Source of the DNA: Burkholderiaceae bacterium
Lineage (GTDB): Bacteria; Pseudomonadota; Gammaproteobacteria; Burkholderiales; Burkholderiaceae_F
NCBI GenBank assembly: GCA_013813185.1
Contig: JACCSD010000291.1
Span: forward strand, 1-12,599
Direction: 5' to 3'
Length of the DNA stretch: 12,599 bases
Below are positions 1 to 6,882 of the stretch, piece by piece (position 1 is the first letter of the stretch; the number at the start of each line of letters is the position of its first letter). The notes below the pieces were generated by a model. It was given only the letters and a program-made list of their open reading frames with translations, was not told where the DNA came from and searched no databases. The translations under genes were made by a program, and so were the position numbers.

Positions 1-350
1 ACATGATGCGTGCGCACGCCGTTGACGACACGCTTGAAAAAGCGGCGGTCGGGTAACGCGCGTTCGTAATCGGGAATGTATTGATAGCCGAACACGGCCA
101 ACCGCTTCACCTGCGATTCGAACGCAGAGAGCGACGCGACGCCCACCAGCATGTCGATGATCGGTTTGGCGGCGAGCCCGGGTACCGCCGTGCTGCCGAT
201 ATGCTCGATCGCCGGCTTCAGCTCGCTGAGTGCCACATGGAGTAGTTGCGATTCGATTCGGAATCGCGCCGGCCACGCGGCATCGTGCGGCACGACGATG
301 ATCTCGTCGCTGTTGCGCACGGCGCTGGTCATCAAGCCGGCCGGGATCAT
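1..350 (-). CDS. GrpB/UPF0157 family protein, 3' end beyond window
   Basis: The minus strand is open from an ATG at 350 to the window edge, giving 116 residues and no stop, so the C-terminal part is missing. The family hallmark HIGSTAVPGLAAKPIIDMLV is at about residues 50-69. It is preceded by VVPHDAAWPARF (about 19-30) and followed by a DRRFFKR...RTHH stretch (about 101-116), all typical of GrpB/UPF0157 proteins. Members belong to the nucleotidyltransferase-like fold; their cellular role is not settled and full members are usually about 170-190 residues. The start at 350 has GGGAG seven bases upstream. The preceding gene on the same strand is the Crp-family regulator, 168 bases away, so co-transcription is possible but not shown. 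I see no recognisable gene or terminator in that gap apart from the short reading frame described separately. Confidence 0.88.
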   Translation of the reverse strand, partial: MIPAGLMTSAVRNSDEIIVVPHDAAWPARFRIESQLLHVALSELKPAIEHIGSTAVPGLAAKPIIDMLVGVASLSAFESQVKRLAVFGYQYIPDYERALPDRRFFKRVVNGVRTHH

Positions 351-391
351 TGAGTGACTCCCGCAAGAAAATAGGTGATCGTGTTCGCCAT
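347..391 (-). other. Possible 14-codon leader ORF overlapping the GrpB-family start
   Basis: An ATG at 391, five bases after AGGAG, opens a 14-codon frame (MANTITYFLAGVTQ) whose TGA stop overlaps the ATG of the GrpB-family gene as ATGA. Overlaps of this form usually mean translational coupling. The downstream gene also has its own ribosome binding site inside the small frame. I do not recognise the peptide, and it may be chance. Confidence 0.27.
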
Positions 392-518
392 GTCAGCTCC
401 TGGGTTGCCCCCGCATTACAGGAATGAGCACAGGTTAGAGCCAGGGATCGTAGCGGCGCAGCCGACGGTTACGTGCTGACGGCGCCGAATATTCACACGC
501 CGCGGGACATTTTCCGGC

Positions 519-1157
519 TTACCAGCGGGCAGGGGGCTTCCGGTTGATCGTGATCTGACGATTTTCAATCGTCACGTAGCCGCCGATCGTCAGGTCCTTG
601 AAGATGCGGCTGATCATGTCACGCGAGGCGCCCACTCTGTCCGCAATGTCCTGCTGCGTCATCTTTTCGGGCACAACAAGCTTGCCGCCTTCTTCCTTCG
701 CGAGAGACAGCAGCAACCGGGCGACCCGCCCGTAAACATCCATCAGCGCGAGGTTCTTGACGTTATCGGTGGCAATGCGGGCGCGGTCGATCAAAGTGCT
801 GATCAGCGTCATCGCCACGTCCGGGTTCTGCGCGATCGCCGCGCGCAACTCGTCGCGCGTTACCACCGCGCACGTGGTCGGCTCCAGCGTCATCACCGAA
901 GCCGAGCGCGGCCGCCCGTCGAGTGACATTTCGCCGACATAGTCGCCGGCGCCGTACGTGTCCAGAATCATTTCGCGGCCGTCGTCGTCCGAGACGTACA
1001 CCTTGACCTTGCCCGACAGGATGACGAACAGCGAATCGCCACGATCGCCTTCGTTGATGATGACGGCGTTCTTCGGAAAGGTGCGGGTCTGCCCGCGCGT
1101 CGCCAGCTCGCGCACCATCGGATCGCCGATGGCACTGATCATCTGCTCTGTGGTCAT
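519..1157 (-). CDS. Crp/Fnr-family transcriptional regulator, CRP-like effector pocket
   Basis: A 212-residue cytoplasmic DNA-binding regulator of the usual length for this family. Residues about 15-115 form the cyclic-nucleotide-binding beta roll. This includes GDRGDSLFVILSGKVKV and a phosphate-binding cassette GEMSLDGRPRSASV (about 75-88), whose GE and R-S-A match the residues CRP uses to hold cAMP, so a cyclic-nucleotide ligand is plausible. A long helix follows (about 115-150), then the winged helix-turn-helix MTQQDIADRVGASRDMISRI (about 166-185) with a complete wing. The FNR cysteine cluster is absent; only Cys96 is present. The ATG at 1157 has AGGA four to five bases upstream. The gene stands alone: 135 bases separate it from the EVE gene and 168 from the GrpB-family gene, both on the same strand. 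Regulon unknown. Confidence 0.93.
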   Translation of the reverse strand: MTTEQMISAIGDPMVRELATRGQTRTFPKNAVIINEGDRGDSLFVILSGKVKVYVSDDDGREMILDTYGAGDYVGEMSLDGRPRSASVMTLEPTTCAVVTRDELRAAIAQNPDVAMTLISTLIDRARIATDNVKNLALMDVYGRVARLLLSLAKEEGGKLVVPEKMTQQDIADRVGASRDMISRIFKDLTIGGYVTIENRQITINRKPPARW

Positions 1158-1292
1158 GGGTGTCCTGATGGTGGCGCCGGATTCTGCAGCGATTATCGCG
1201 TACCCCGGTTTACACGCTGAATATCAGAGTCGGAAATGGAACCATGATGATTCGCCGCCAATGCCGAGCAGGCTCAATAATCGCCCAATCCT

Positions 1293-1757
1293 TTATGTCT
1301 TCAACAAACGTGTCGTGATGTAGCGCCACTCGCTGGCGGTCACCGGCGTGATCGACAGGCGGTTGCCGCGTCTTAGAACGATCATGTCGGCCAACGCGGC
1401 CGGTTCGCGCAGCTGGCTAAGCGAAACAATTCGAGTCTTCTTCAACGCCTTGATGTCGACCAGCGTCCAGCGCGGCGCATCGCGCTTGACTGCGGCGTCG
1501 TAGTACTTGCTCTTGCGATCGAACTGCGTCGGGTCAGGATACGGCTCGCTCGCCACTTCAGCCAGTCCGGCGATACCGGGCTCGTCGCAGCTCGAGTGAT
1601 AGAAGAAAACCCCGTCGCGCAGCTGCATCCGGTCACGCATGAAGTTGCGCGCCTGATAGCCGCGCACGCCGGTCCAGGGCACGGTGGACTTGGGCGCCGC
1701 GAGCGCATCGTCGATCGAGCACTCGTCGGGTTCGGACTTCATCAGCCAGAAGTTCAT
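1293..1757 (-). CDS. EVE domain-containing protein (THYN1-like)
   Basis: A 154-residue single-domain protein. It opens with the family signature MNFWLMKSEPDECSIDD, followed by VPWTGVRGYQARNFMRD (about 26-42) and a FFYHSS strand (about 50-55). EVE domains are relatives of YTH and PUA folds and bind modified bases in nucleic acids; the bacterial substrate of this subgroup is not established. The start at 1757 is preferred over an in-frame TTG at 1775 for two reasons: family members begin at this methionine, and the ATG lies one base after the TAG stop of the DUF4197 gene (TAG-C-ATG), with GGAG 12 bases upstream inside that gene. This indicates translational coupling. It is the last gene of a three-gene operon. 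Confidence 0.9.
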   Translation of the reverse strand: MNFWLMKSEPDECSIDDALAAPKSTVPWTGVRGYQARNFMRDRMQLRDGVFFYHSSCDEPGIAGLAEVASEPYPDPTQFDRKSKYYDAAVKRDAPRWTLVDIKALKKTRIVSLSQLREPAALADMIVLRRGNRLSITPVTASEWRYITTRLLKT

Positions 1758-1758
1758 G

Positions 1759-2466
1759 CTAGTTAAGCGCTCCAAACACTCTGCGAATGATGTCGCTGCC
1801 GGCCGCCATCGGATTGGCGCGAATTTTCTTCTCCTCGTCGGCGATCATCGTGTACAGCCCGTCGAGCGCCTTGCCCGTGACGTAGCGCTCGACGGTAGCC
1901 TGTTCGGGCTTGATCAATCCGAGCGCGACGCCCTGGCCGGCCAGCGTGTTGTACTGCTGCGCCAGGCCGCTTCTGTCGGTGACCTTGCGGACGATCGGCA
2001 GGAAGCGGTCGGCCAGATCAGTCGCTGTTTTCGTCTTGAAAAACTGCGTAACCGAATCGTCGCCGCCGCGCAGAATTTGCTTGGCGTCATCAACGCTGAT
2101 CGACTTCACGGCGTTGATCAGCAAGGTCTTCGCTTGTGGCACGGCCTGCTCGGCGGCACGATTGACGGCGAGCTCGAGCGCATCGACCTCGTCGCCTTTG
2201 CCCATGAACTTAAGCGCCGTGCGCGCGCGCTGCAGATGCTCGGGCAGCGGAATCTTTACCTTCGGATTCGCCCAGAATCCGTCGGTACGACCGAGGCTTG
2301 CGACCGCAGCTGCGGCGCCTTTGTCGAGCGCGGCCTTCAATCCTGCCGTCGCGTCGCGTCCGCTCAATTGATCAAGCGACTGCGCAGCAAGCGGAGGGCT
2401 TGCCAACGAAAGGGATGCGGCAATCAGGGCAACGAATGTGCGTCCGGCGATACCGACTGTGATCAT
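1759..2466 (-). CDS. DUF4197 domain-containing exported protein
   Basis: A 235-residue protein. Residues 1-28 look like a Sec signal peptide: a short charged start, a hydrophobic run TFVALIAASLSLA, and a probable cleavage site LAA|Q at 28/29. The mature part is helical and matches the DUF4197 family: SLDQLSGRDATAGLKAALDK near the start, then FLP...VRKVTDRSGLAQQYNTLAG, and GLYTMIADEEKKIRANP...RVFGAL at the C terminus. The molecular function of DUF4197 is unknown; the location should be periplasmic. An upstream in-frame extension exists, but the ATG at 2466 is followed at once by the signal peptide and leaves an 11-base gap to the preceding gene, so it is preferred. The ribosome binding site is weak (GAGAG). 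It sits between a small membrane protein and the EVE gene. Confidence 0.88.
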   Translation of the reverse strand: MITVGIAGRTFVALIAASLSLASPPLAAQSLDQLSGRDATAGLKAALDKGAAAAVASLGRTDGFWANPKVKIPLPEHLQRARTALKFMGKGDEVDALELAVNRAAEQAVPQAKTLLINAVKSISVDDAKQILRGGDDSVTQFFKTKTATDLADRFLPIVRKVTDRSGLAQQYNTLAGQGVALGLIKPEQATVERYVTGKALDGLYTMIADEEKKIRANPMAAGSDIIRRVFGALN

Positions 2467-2477
2467 CGATGCTCTCG

Positions 2478-2744
2478 TCAGTTCTTGCGTTGAATTCGAA
2501 AAACAATCACGCCGGCGATCACCGGACCCAGCGCCCACCCCGCTGCAAGAGCCAGCGAATACGCGCTCGAGGCGCTGCCCTGGAATCCGACGAACAGCGC
2601 GCCGAGCATGATCGTCGTCAATCCGACGATCCATACGCCGTAGCGCTGCGCGAGCAGCCACGGATAGACAAAAATTCCGAGGCCGACGATCAGAGCAATC
2701 GTGATCGCACCGGCGGCCTGCAACGACGGCTCATTCGCGCTCAT
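2478..2744 (-). CDS. Small integral membrane protein, three predicted TM helices
   Basis: An 88-residue hydrophobic protein that I do not recognise. Three membrane segments are visible at about residues 11-31, 36-54 and 62-82, joined by short polar turns. The C terminus is basic (RIQRKN), which suggests a cytoplasmic end. It is the first gene of a probable operon with the DUF4197 and EVE genes: its stop is 11 bases before the DUF4197 start. The ribosome binding site is poor (GGATAG about 10 bases upstream), so the start is less sure than the frame. A role linked to the DUF4197 protein is possible only by context. Confidence 0.78.
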   Translation of the reverse strand: MSANEPSLQAAGAITIALIVGLGIFVYPWLLAQRYGVWIVGLTTIMLGALFVGFQGSASSAYSLALAAGWALGPVIAGVIVFRIQRKN

Positions 2745-3044
2745 GCGCCGAGTCTATCCAACTAGTGCAAACAGGCGCGCAGTGTGAATATTCCGCACGC
2801 GGCGTGCTGCGAAGTCGACTGCAATGCGCTGCTGTGCGATCGAAGATCACTCGCCTGTGAGAAGCGAATTGGGGCGGGATCAATGGATCGATGGACGAGA
2901 ACGGCTCTTGTGACGATCGCTGTCGCGGCGATCGCTGCCGCTGTCCGGAGTCGCACAGCCCGGCCCTTGTTTGTCGTCTTTTGTCAGCCGTTTTCGATTG
3001 ACTCAATGGAAGCCGCCGGTTCGCGCGGAGGCGGGGAGAATCAA
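2745..3044. other. Divergent intergenic region
   Basis: This 300-base stretch separates the minus-strand membrane-protein operon from the plus-strand orphan gene and should hold both promoters. I could not find a convincing -35/-10 pair on either strand. A compact dyad, GCACGC-G-GCGTGC, lies at 2795-2807, about 50 bases upstream of the membrane-protein start, and could be an operator. A second short dyad ATTGA-C-TCAAT lies at 2997-3007. The plus-strand frame stays open through much of the stretch (see the 3045 gene). Confidence 0.4.
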
Positions 3045-3335
3045 ATGGCAAACACTGTTCAGTTACATCCGTCGGCCCGCTGGACGCTCAACGGGTTCAG
3101 CGCGTCGATGCGAGCGATTGCGCGCACGCTGGCCGCCGAACACACCTTGGCGCTGAACGCGGCGAGGAAAGCCGCCCAGCCGCGGCAGCGGCTGGCCGAA
3201 GTGCGAGCGATGTACCTACCAACGAGTCACCCGCAGCAGGAAGGCGACGTTACGGCGCAATACGTGCGAGGCCGCACGCAAAAGGTTGAACCGCCAAAAA
3301 AAGCCCCTCCCGCGAAAGCTGCTGTGGTGGCGTAA
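3045..3335 (+). CDS. Hypothetical protein, basic, with a Pro/Lys/Ala-rich tail
   Basis: A 96-residue protein that I do not recognise. The ATG at 3045 follows a very good ribosome binding site, GGGGAG six bases upstream, which decides the start. The first 60 residues look helical and basic (SMRAIARTLAAEHTLALNAA, about 21-40). The end is low-complexity and rich in Pro, Lys and Ala (PPKKAPPAKAAVVA), probably disordered. No signal peptide, membrane segment or catalytic motif is visible from this start. The frame is open upstream to an ATG at 2883, which would add a hydrophobic segment ALVTIAVAAIAAAV; that longer form has a weaker ribosome binding site. It is convergent with the acyl-CoA synthetase gene, with 31 bases between stops. 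Confidence 0.68.
   Translation: MANTVQLHPSARWTLNGFSASMRAIARTLAAEHTLALNAARKAAQPRQRLAEVRAMYLPTSHPQQEGDVTAQYVRGRTQKVEPPKKAPPAKAAVVA
3296..3320 (-). terminator. Weak candidate terminator for the oxc-frc-synthetase operon
   Basis: On the minus strand, AGC pairs with GCT across a G-rich stretch (the stem also needs G-U pairs) and is followed by seven T. It lies inside the end of the convergent 96-codon gene, about 47 bases past the synthetase stop. The T run is good but the stem is weak. Confidence 0.27.
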
Positions 3336-3339
3336 ATCC

Positions 3340-3353
3340 GCGCTCAAGAGCGC
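3340..3353. terminator. Short GC hairpin between convergent genes
   Basis: GCGCTC-AA-GAGCGC is a perfect dyad in the 31-base gap between the 96-codon gene (stop at 3335) and the synthetase gene (stop at 3367). It could act on both strands, but no proper T run follows on either side, so it is at best a partial terminator or 3'-end stabiliser. Confidence 0.35.
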
Positions 3354-3366
3354 AGCACCGACCTAC

Positions 3367-5529
3367 TTACCGGCTCGGCGCTTCGCTGGGTGATGCCTTC
3401 GGCATCGCGCCCGCTCCGCGTGCCCACTGATACTTGGCGCCGAGCACCGCGACCGGCATTTCGGTCGAATACGGATAGGCCGGGACACCGTGATCGAACA
3501 GGTATTCAGCGGCTTCTTCGACCTCTACATCTCCCGCGAGCGATACGACGATCGGCTTGGAGATACCCTTGGCCTTCATCTCTTCAACGACTTCGGCAAC
3601 GAGTTTGGCGAACACCATCGGCGGGGTGACGATCGTGTGCCAATAACCGAGCACCAGCGAGTGAATGCGCGGGTCTTCGAGCCCGAGACGAATCGTGTTC
3701 TGGTAGGTTTTCGGTGGCTCGCCGCCGGTGATGTCGACCGGGTTGCCGGCAGCGCCGAACGGCGGGATGAATTTGCGGAACGCGGCGTCGAGATCGGGCG
3801 GCATCGCCATCAGCGACAGGCCGTTGTCAACGCAGGCATCCGATAGCAGCACGCCGGAACCGCCGGCGCCGGTGATGATGATCACGTTCTCACCTTTCGG
3901 CGTCGGCAGCACGGGAATCGCGCGCGCGAATTCGAGCAGGTCGCGCAGGCTACGCGCGCGGATCACGCCCGATTGCTTCAAGACGTCTTCGTAGATCTTG
4001 TCGTTACCGGCGAGCGCACCGGTATGTGAGCTCGCGGCGCGCGCGCCCATGCTCGTGCGGCCGGCTTTCAACATCACGACAGGTTTTTTCTTCGACACAC
4101 GCTTCGCAACCTCGGCAAACGCGCGGCCGTCCTTCAGATCTTCGCAGTGCTGCGCAATGATGGTCGTGTTGTCGTCCTGCTCGAAGAACGTGAGCAGATC
4201 GTCCTCGTCGATATCGGACTTGTTGCCCAGGCCGACGATCGCGGATACGCCCATTTTTGCCGAACGTGAAAAGCCGATGATCGCCATGCCGATGCCGCCC
4301 GACTGCGACGACAGCGCCGCGTGGCCCTTGACGTCATACGCGGTGCAGAACGTGGCGCAAAGATTTTTCCACGTGTAGTAGAAGCCGTAGATGTTGGGCC
4401 CCATCAGCCGCACGCCGTACTTGCGGCCGATGTCCTGAATCTCTTTCTGGCCCTCGACGTTGCCGGTCTCGGCAAATCCGGAGGGAATCAGCACCGCGCC
4501 GGGAATTTTTTTCTCACCGACTTCGACGAGCGCCTGCGCGACGAACTTTGCAGGGATCGCGAACACGGCGACGTCGATGGCGCCGGGAACGTCCTTGACG
4601 CTCTTGTACGCCTTCTTGCCCATGATCTCGTCGGCGGACGGATTGATCGGATAGATCTTGCCCTGATAGCCGCCGTTGATCAGGTTCTTCATCACCGAGT
4701 TGCCGATCTTGCCCATCTCGCTCGACGCGCCGATCACCGCGACCGCATCGGGCTTCATGATGCGGTTCATGTCGCGCACGATGTCGTCGTGCTTCGGGCG
4801 ATAACGCGGCTCGGGCGGATTCCAGTCGACGACGATGCGCACGTCGGCGGCGGTCGCGCCGCTCTGGGTGGCGAACACCGGATTCAGATCCATCTCCGAA
4901 ATTTCCGGAAAATCGGTGATTAGCTGAGAGACGTTTTGGATCAGCGCAGCGAGCGCGCTCCGGTCGACGGCGGCGGCTCCGCGCACACCCTTCAGGACTT
5001 CCGCCGCCGCGATGCCATCGAGCATCGAGAGCGCATCCTCGCGCGTCGCAGGCGCCAAACGGAACGTTATGTCCTTCAACACCTCGACCAGAATGCCGCC
5101 GAGGCCGAACGCGACGAGCTTGCCGAACGACGGATCGGTGACGGCACCGATGATGACTTCCTGTCCGCTGGACAGCATCTGCTGCACCTGGACGCCGAGC
5201 AGATCCGCCTTCGCATCGTACTTCTTCGCGTTCTCCATGATCGTGGCGAAGCCGCGTTCCACGTCTTCTTTCGTCTTAATGCCTACCAAAACGCCACCCG
5301 CTTCGGTCTTGTGCAAGATCGTCGGAGAGACGATCTTCAACACGACCGGAAATCCCATTCCGGCAGCGAGCTTCGACGCTCCGGCGGCCGACGTTGCAAC
5401 GCCTTCCTTTGGAACCGCGATGCCGTAGGCGTCGCACACAAGCTTGCCTTCGGGCGCGGTGAGCGACGTGCGCCCCTCAGCCTTTACTTTGTCGAGAATC
5501 TTCCGAACCGCAATTTTGTCGCTTGCCAT
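3367..5529 (-). CDS. ADP-forming acyl-CoA synthetase (acetate--CoA ligase family), ATP-grasp half first
   Basis: A 720-residue cytoplasmic enzyme expected to interconvert acid + CoA + ATP with acyl-CoA + ADP + Pi through phosphohistidines. Residues about 5-235 form the ATP-grasp half, with the family motif SPTILHKTEAGGV (68-80) and its swinging-loop histidine His73. Residues about 255-350 form the CoA-binding Rossmann domain (AVAVIGASSEMGKIGNSVM). Residues about 400-545 form the ligase domain, with SSQSGGIG (407-414) and the catalytic SSHTGALAG (His502). A further flavodoxin-like domain carries GAGGSGVLL (554-562) and NPVDITGGEPP. PatZ-type enzymes have the opposite order, ligase half first. 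The usual GPNC motif reads GPNIYGFYYTW (377-387). It is the third gene of the oxc-frc operon, 15 bases after frc, with a strong ribosome binding site AGAGGA. The substrate is not certain; formate or oxalate is inferred from context. Confidence 0.93.
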   Translation of the reverse strand: MASDKIAVRKILDKVKAEGRTSLTAPEGKLVCDAYGIAVPKEGVATSAAGASKLAAGMGFPVVLKIVSPTILHKTEAGGVLVGIKTKEDVERGFATIMENAKKYDAKADLLGVQVQQMLSSGQEVIIGAVTDPSFGKLVAFGLGGILVEVLKDITFRLAPATREDALSMLDGIAAAEVLKGVRGAAAVDRSALAALIQNVSQLITDFPEISEMDLNPVFATQSGATAADVRIVVDWNPPEPRYRPKHDDIVRDMNRIMKPDAVAVIGASSEMGKIGNSVMKNLINGGYQGKIYPINPSADEIMGKKAYKSVKDVPGAIDVAVFAIPAKFVAQALVEVGEKKIPGAVLIPSGFAETGNVEGQKEIQDIGRKYGVRLMGPNIYGFYYTWKNLCATFCTAYDVKGHAALSSQSGGIGMAIIGFSRSAKMGVSAIVGLGNKSDIDEDDLLTFFEQDDNTTIIAQHCEDLKDGRAFAEVAKRVSKKKPVVMLKAGRTSMGARAASSHTGALAGNDKIYEDVLKQSGVIRARSLRDLLEFARAIPVLPTPKGENVIIITGAGGSGVLLSDACVDNGLSLMAMPPDLDAAFRKFIPPFGAAGNPVDITGGEPPKTYQNTIRLGLEDPRIHSLVLGYWHTIVTPPMVFAKLVAEVVEEMKAKGISKPIVVSLAGDVEVEEAAEYLFDHGVPAYPYSTEMPVAVLGAKYQWARGAGAMPKASPSEAPSR

Positions 5530-5544
5530 CGTTATTTCCTCTTG

Positions 5545-6828
5545 TTATGCGCGCAGCGGGTGGTACTCGCTCGTTTTTTTCGGCGCGTCCTTGGTGAAGG
5601 CTCCTGCTTCGCGCATCGCGTCGATCTGCGCATCGGGAAGCTCGAGCACCTCACGCAGGATCTCGTCGGTGTGCTCACCCAATGTCGGCGAGCGCTCGAT
5701 CTGCGCTGGAGAATCAGAGAGCTTGATCGGCATGCCGACGTTGTGCCACTTGCCGCGCTGCGGATGATCGAGGTCGACGTACATCTCGCGCAGGCGCACG
5801 TGCTCGTCCTCGGCCAGATCCTTCGTACTCATCACCGGACCGCACGGAACGTCGAGCTCGTTCAACACCGCCATCAGCTCGCGCTTGGTATAGCCCGCTG
5901 CGAAATCGTTCAGCAACGCCCACATCTGTGCCTGATTCTTGCGCCGGTCGCCGATGGCGGCGAACCGCGGATCGCTGACCAACGCCGCACCACCGACCCG
6001 GTTCGCCAGCGCGTTCCACACCGCTTCCTGCACCACCACGTAGATATAGTCGGTGGGCCCGCCCGGTTTGCACTTGAGCACGTTGCCGAGCTGGCCGCCG
6101 CCGGAATCGTTGCCGGCCCGCGGCGTGGCATCGAGTCCCGCCGTCGGCTGGCTGTACTCAGTGAGCGGTCCGTGCGCAAGCCGCTGATGATCGCGCCACT
6201 TAACGCGACACAGGTTCATCACCGCATCCAGCATCGCAACCTCGACATACTGCCCGCGACCCGTCGCGTTGCGCTGGTGCAGGGCGGCGAGAATGCCGAT
6301 TACCAGGTGCAGGCCGGTGCCCGAATCGCCGATCTGTGCTCCGGCCACACACGGAGGGCCATCGGGTAGTCCTGTCGTGCTCATGCCGCCGCCCATCGCC
6401 TGTGCGACGTTTTCGTACGCCTTGAAATCCGAGTACGGGCCGCTCGAGCCGAAACCCTTGATCGACGCCATCACGATGCGTGGATTGATCTGATGCACCT
6501 TCTCCCACGTGAAGCCCAGCCGGTCGAGTACACCGGGGCCGAAATTCTCCATCACGACGTCGCACTTCTTCAGCAGCTCGATGAAAACCTCCTTGCCCAT
6601 CGCGTTCTTCATGTTGACGGTGATCGAACGCTTGTTGCAGTTCAGCATCGTGAAGTACAGGCTGTCGGCATTGGGCACATCGCGCAGTTGACCGCGCGTC
6701 GCATCGCCGGTCGGCGGCTCGAACTTGATCACATCCGCACCGAGCCACGCCATCAGCTGCGAAGCCGTTGGCCCGGCCTGGACGTGCGTCATGTCCAGAA
6801 TGCGAGTGCCCGAGAGTGCCTTGTCCAT
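5545..6828 (-). CDS. frc: Formyl-CoA:oxalate CoA-transferase
   Basis: A 427-residue class III (CaiB/BaiF) CoA-transferase, almost the length of the Oxalobacter formigenes enzyme (428). It moves CoA from formyl-CoA to oxalate, giving oxalyl-CoA and formate in the cytoplasm. Diagnostic stretches agree closely: THVQAGP (14-20, Gln17), DSLYFTMLNCNKRSI (55-69), ENFGPGVLDRLGFTW (94-108), the catalytic aspartate in GAQIGDSGTG (Asp168, equivalent to Asp169), and the mobile glycine loop GGGQ (243-246). The Trp48 position of the Oxalobacter enzyme reads Gln in TRGQLRD, as in E. coli YfdW. AAGGA lies six bases before the ATG. It is the middle gene of the operon: 53 bases after oxc and 15 before the acyl-CoA synthetase. 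Adjacency to oxc makes the assignment much safer than for a lone CaiB-family gene. Confidence 0.95.
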   Translation of the reverse strand: MDKALSGTRILDMTHVQAGPTASQLMAWLGADVIKFEPPTGDATRGQLRDVPNADSLYFTMLNCNKRSITVNMKNAMGKEVFIELLKKCDVVMENFGPGVLDRLGFTWEKVHQINPRIVMASIKGFGSSGPYSDFKAYENVAQAMGGGMSTTGLPDGPPCVAGAQIGDSGTGLHLVIGILAALHQRNATGRGQYVEVAMLDAVMNLCRVKWRDHQRLAHGPLTEYSQPTAGLDATPRAGNDSGGGQLGNVLKCKPGGPTDYIYVVVQEAVWNALANRVGGAALVSDPRFAAIGDRRKNQAQMWALLNDFAAGYTKRELMAVLNELDVPCGPVMSTKDLAEDEHVRLREMYVDLDHPQRGKWHNVGMPIKLSDSPAQIERSPTLGEHTDEILREVLELPDAQIDAMREAGAFTKDAPKKTSEYHPLRA

Positions 6829-6864
6829 TACGTTTCCTTGTGCATTGCTGTCATTGGCGAAGCG

Positions 6865-6882
6865 CTACTGGTCAGATGCCAT
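6865..6882 (-). other. Five-codon mini-ORF overlapping the oxc stop
   Basis: The oxc stop and an ATG share one base (TGATG). The ATG opens MASDQ and then TAG. The acyl-CoA synthetase two genes away begins MASDK. It may be a scar of an earlier gene order or a chance frame; no ribosome binding site of note precedes it. Confidence 0.2.

Noticed and set aside
1758..1775. TTG at 1775 as the EVE protein start
   Set aside because: It adds six residues not seen in the family and overlaps the DUF4197 gene. The ATG at 1757 fits both the family and the coupling to the upstream stop.
1684..2493. A 269-codon plus-strand open frame opposite the DUF4197 and EVE genes
   Set aside because: It covers two supported genes on the other strand and carries no recognisable motif.
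487..2793. The 12-mer GAATATTCACAC at 487-498, repeated in inverse orientation at 2782-2793, as a possible shared operator
   Set aside because: A repeated 12-mer is expected several times by chance in a window this long, and the two copies are not similarly placed relative to their genes.
2997..3007. ATTGACTCAAT as a second FNR-type site
   Set aside because: The half-sites are separated by one base instead of six, which does not fit an FNR-class dimer.
4936..6369. A 477-codon plus-strand open frame opposite the synthetase and frc genes
   Set aside because: It runs antisense across the junction of two clear genes, is rich in Arg, His and Asp as expected for complement-strand translation of GC-rich coding DNA, and shows no family motif.
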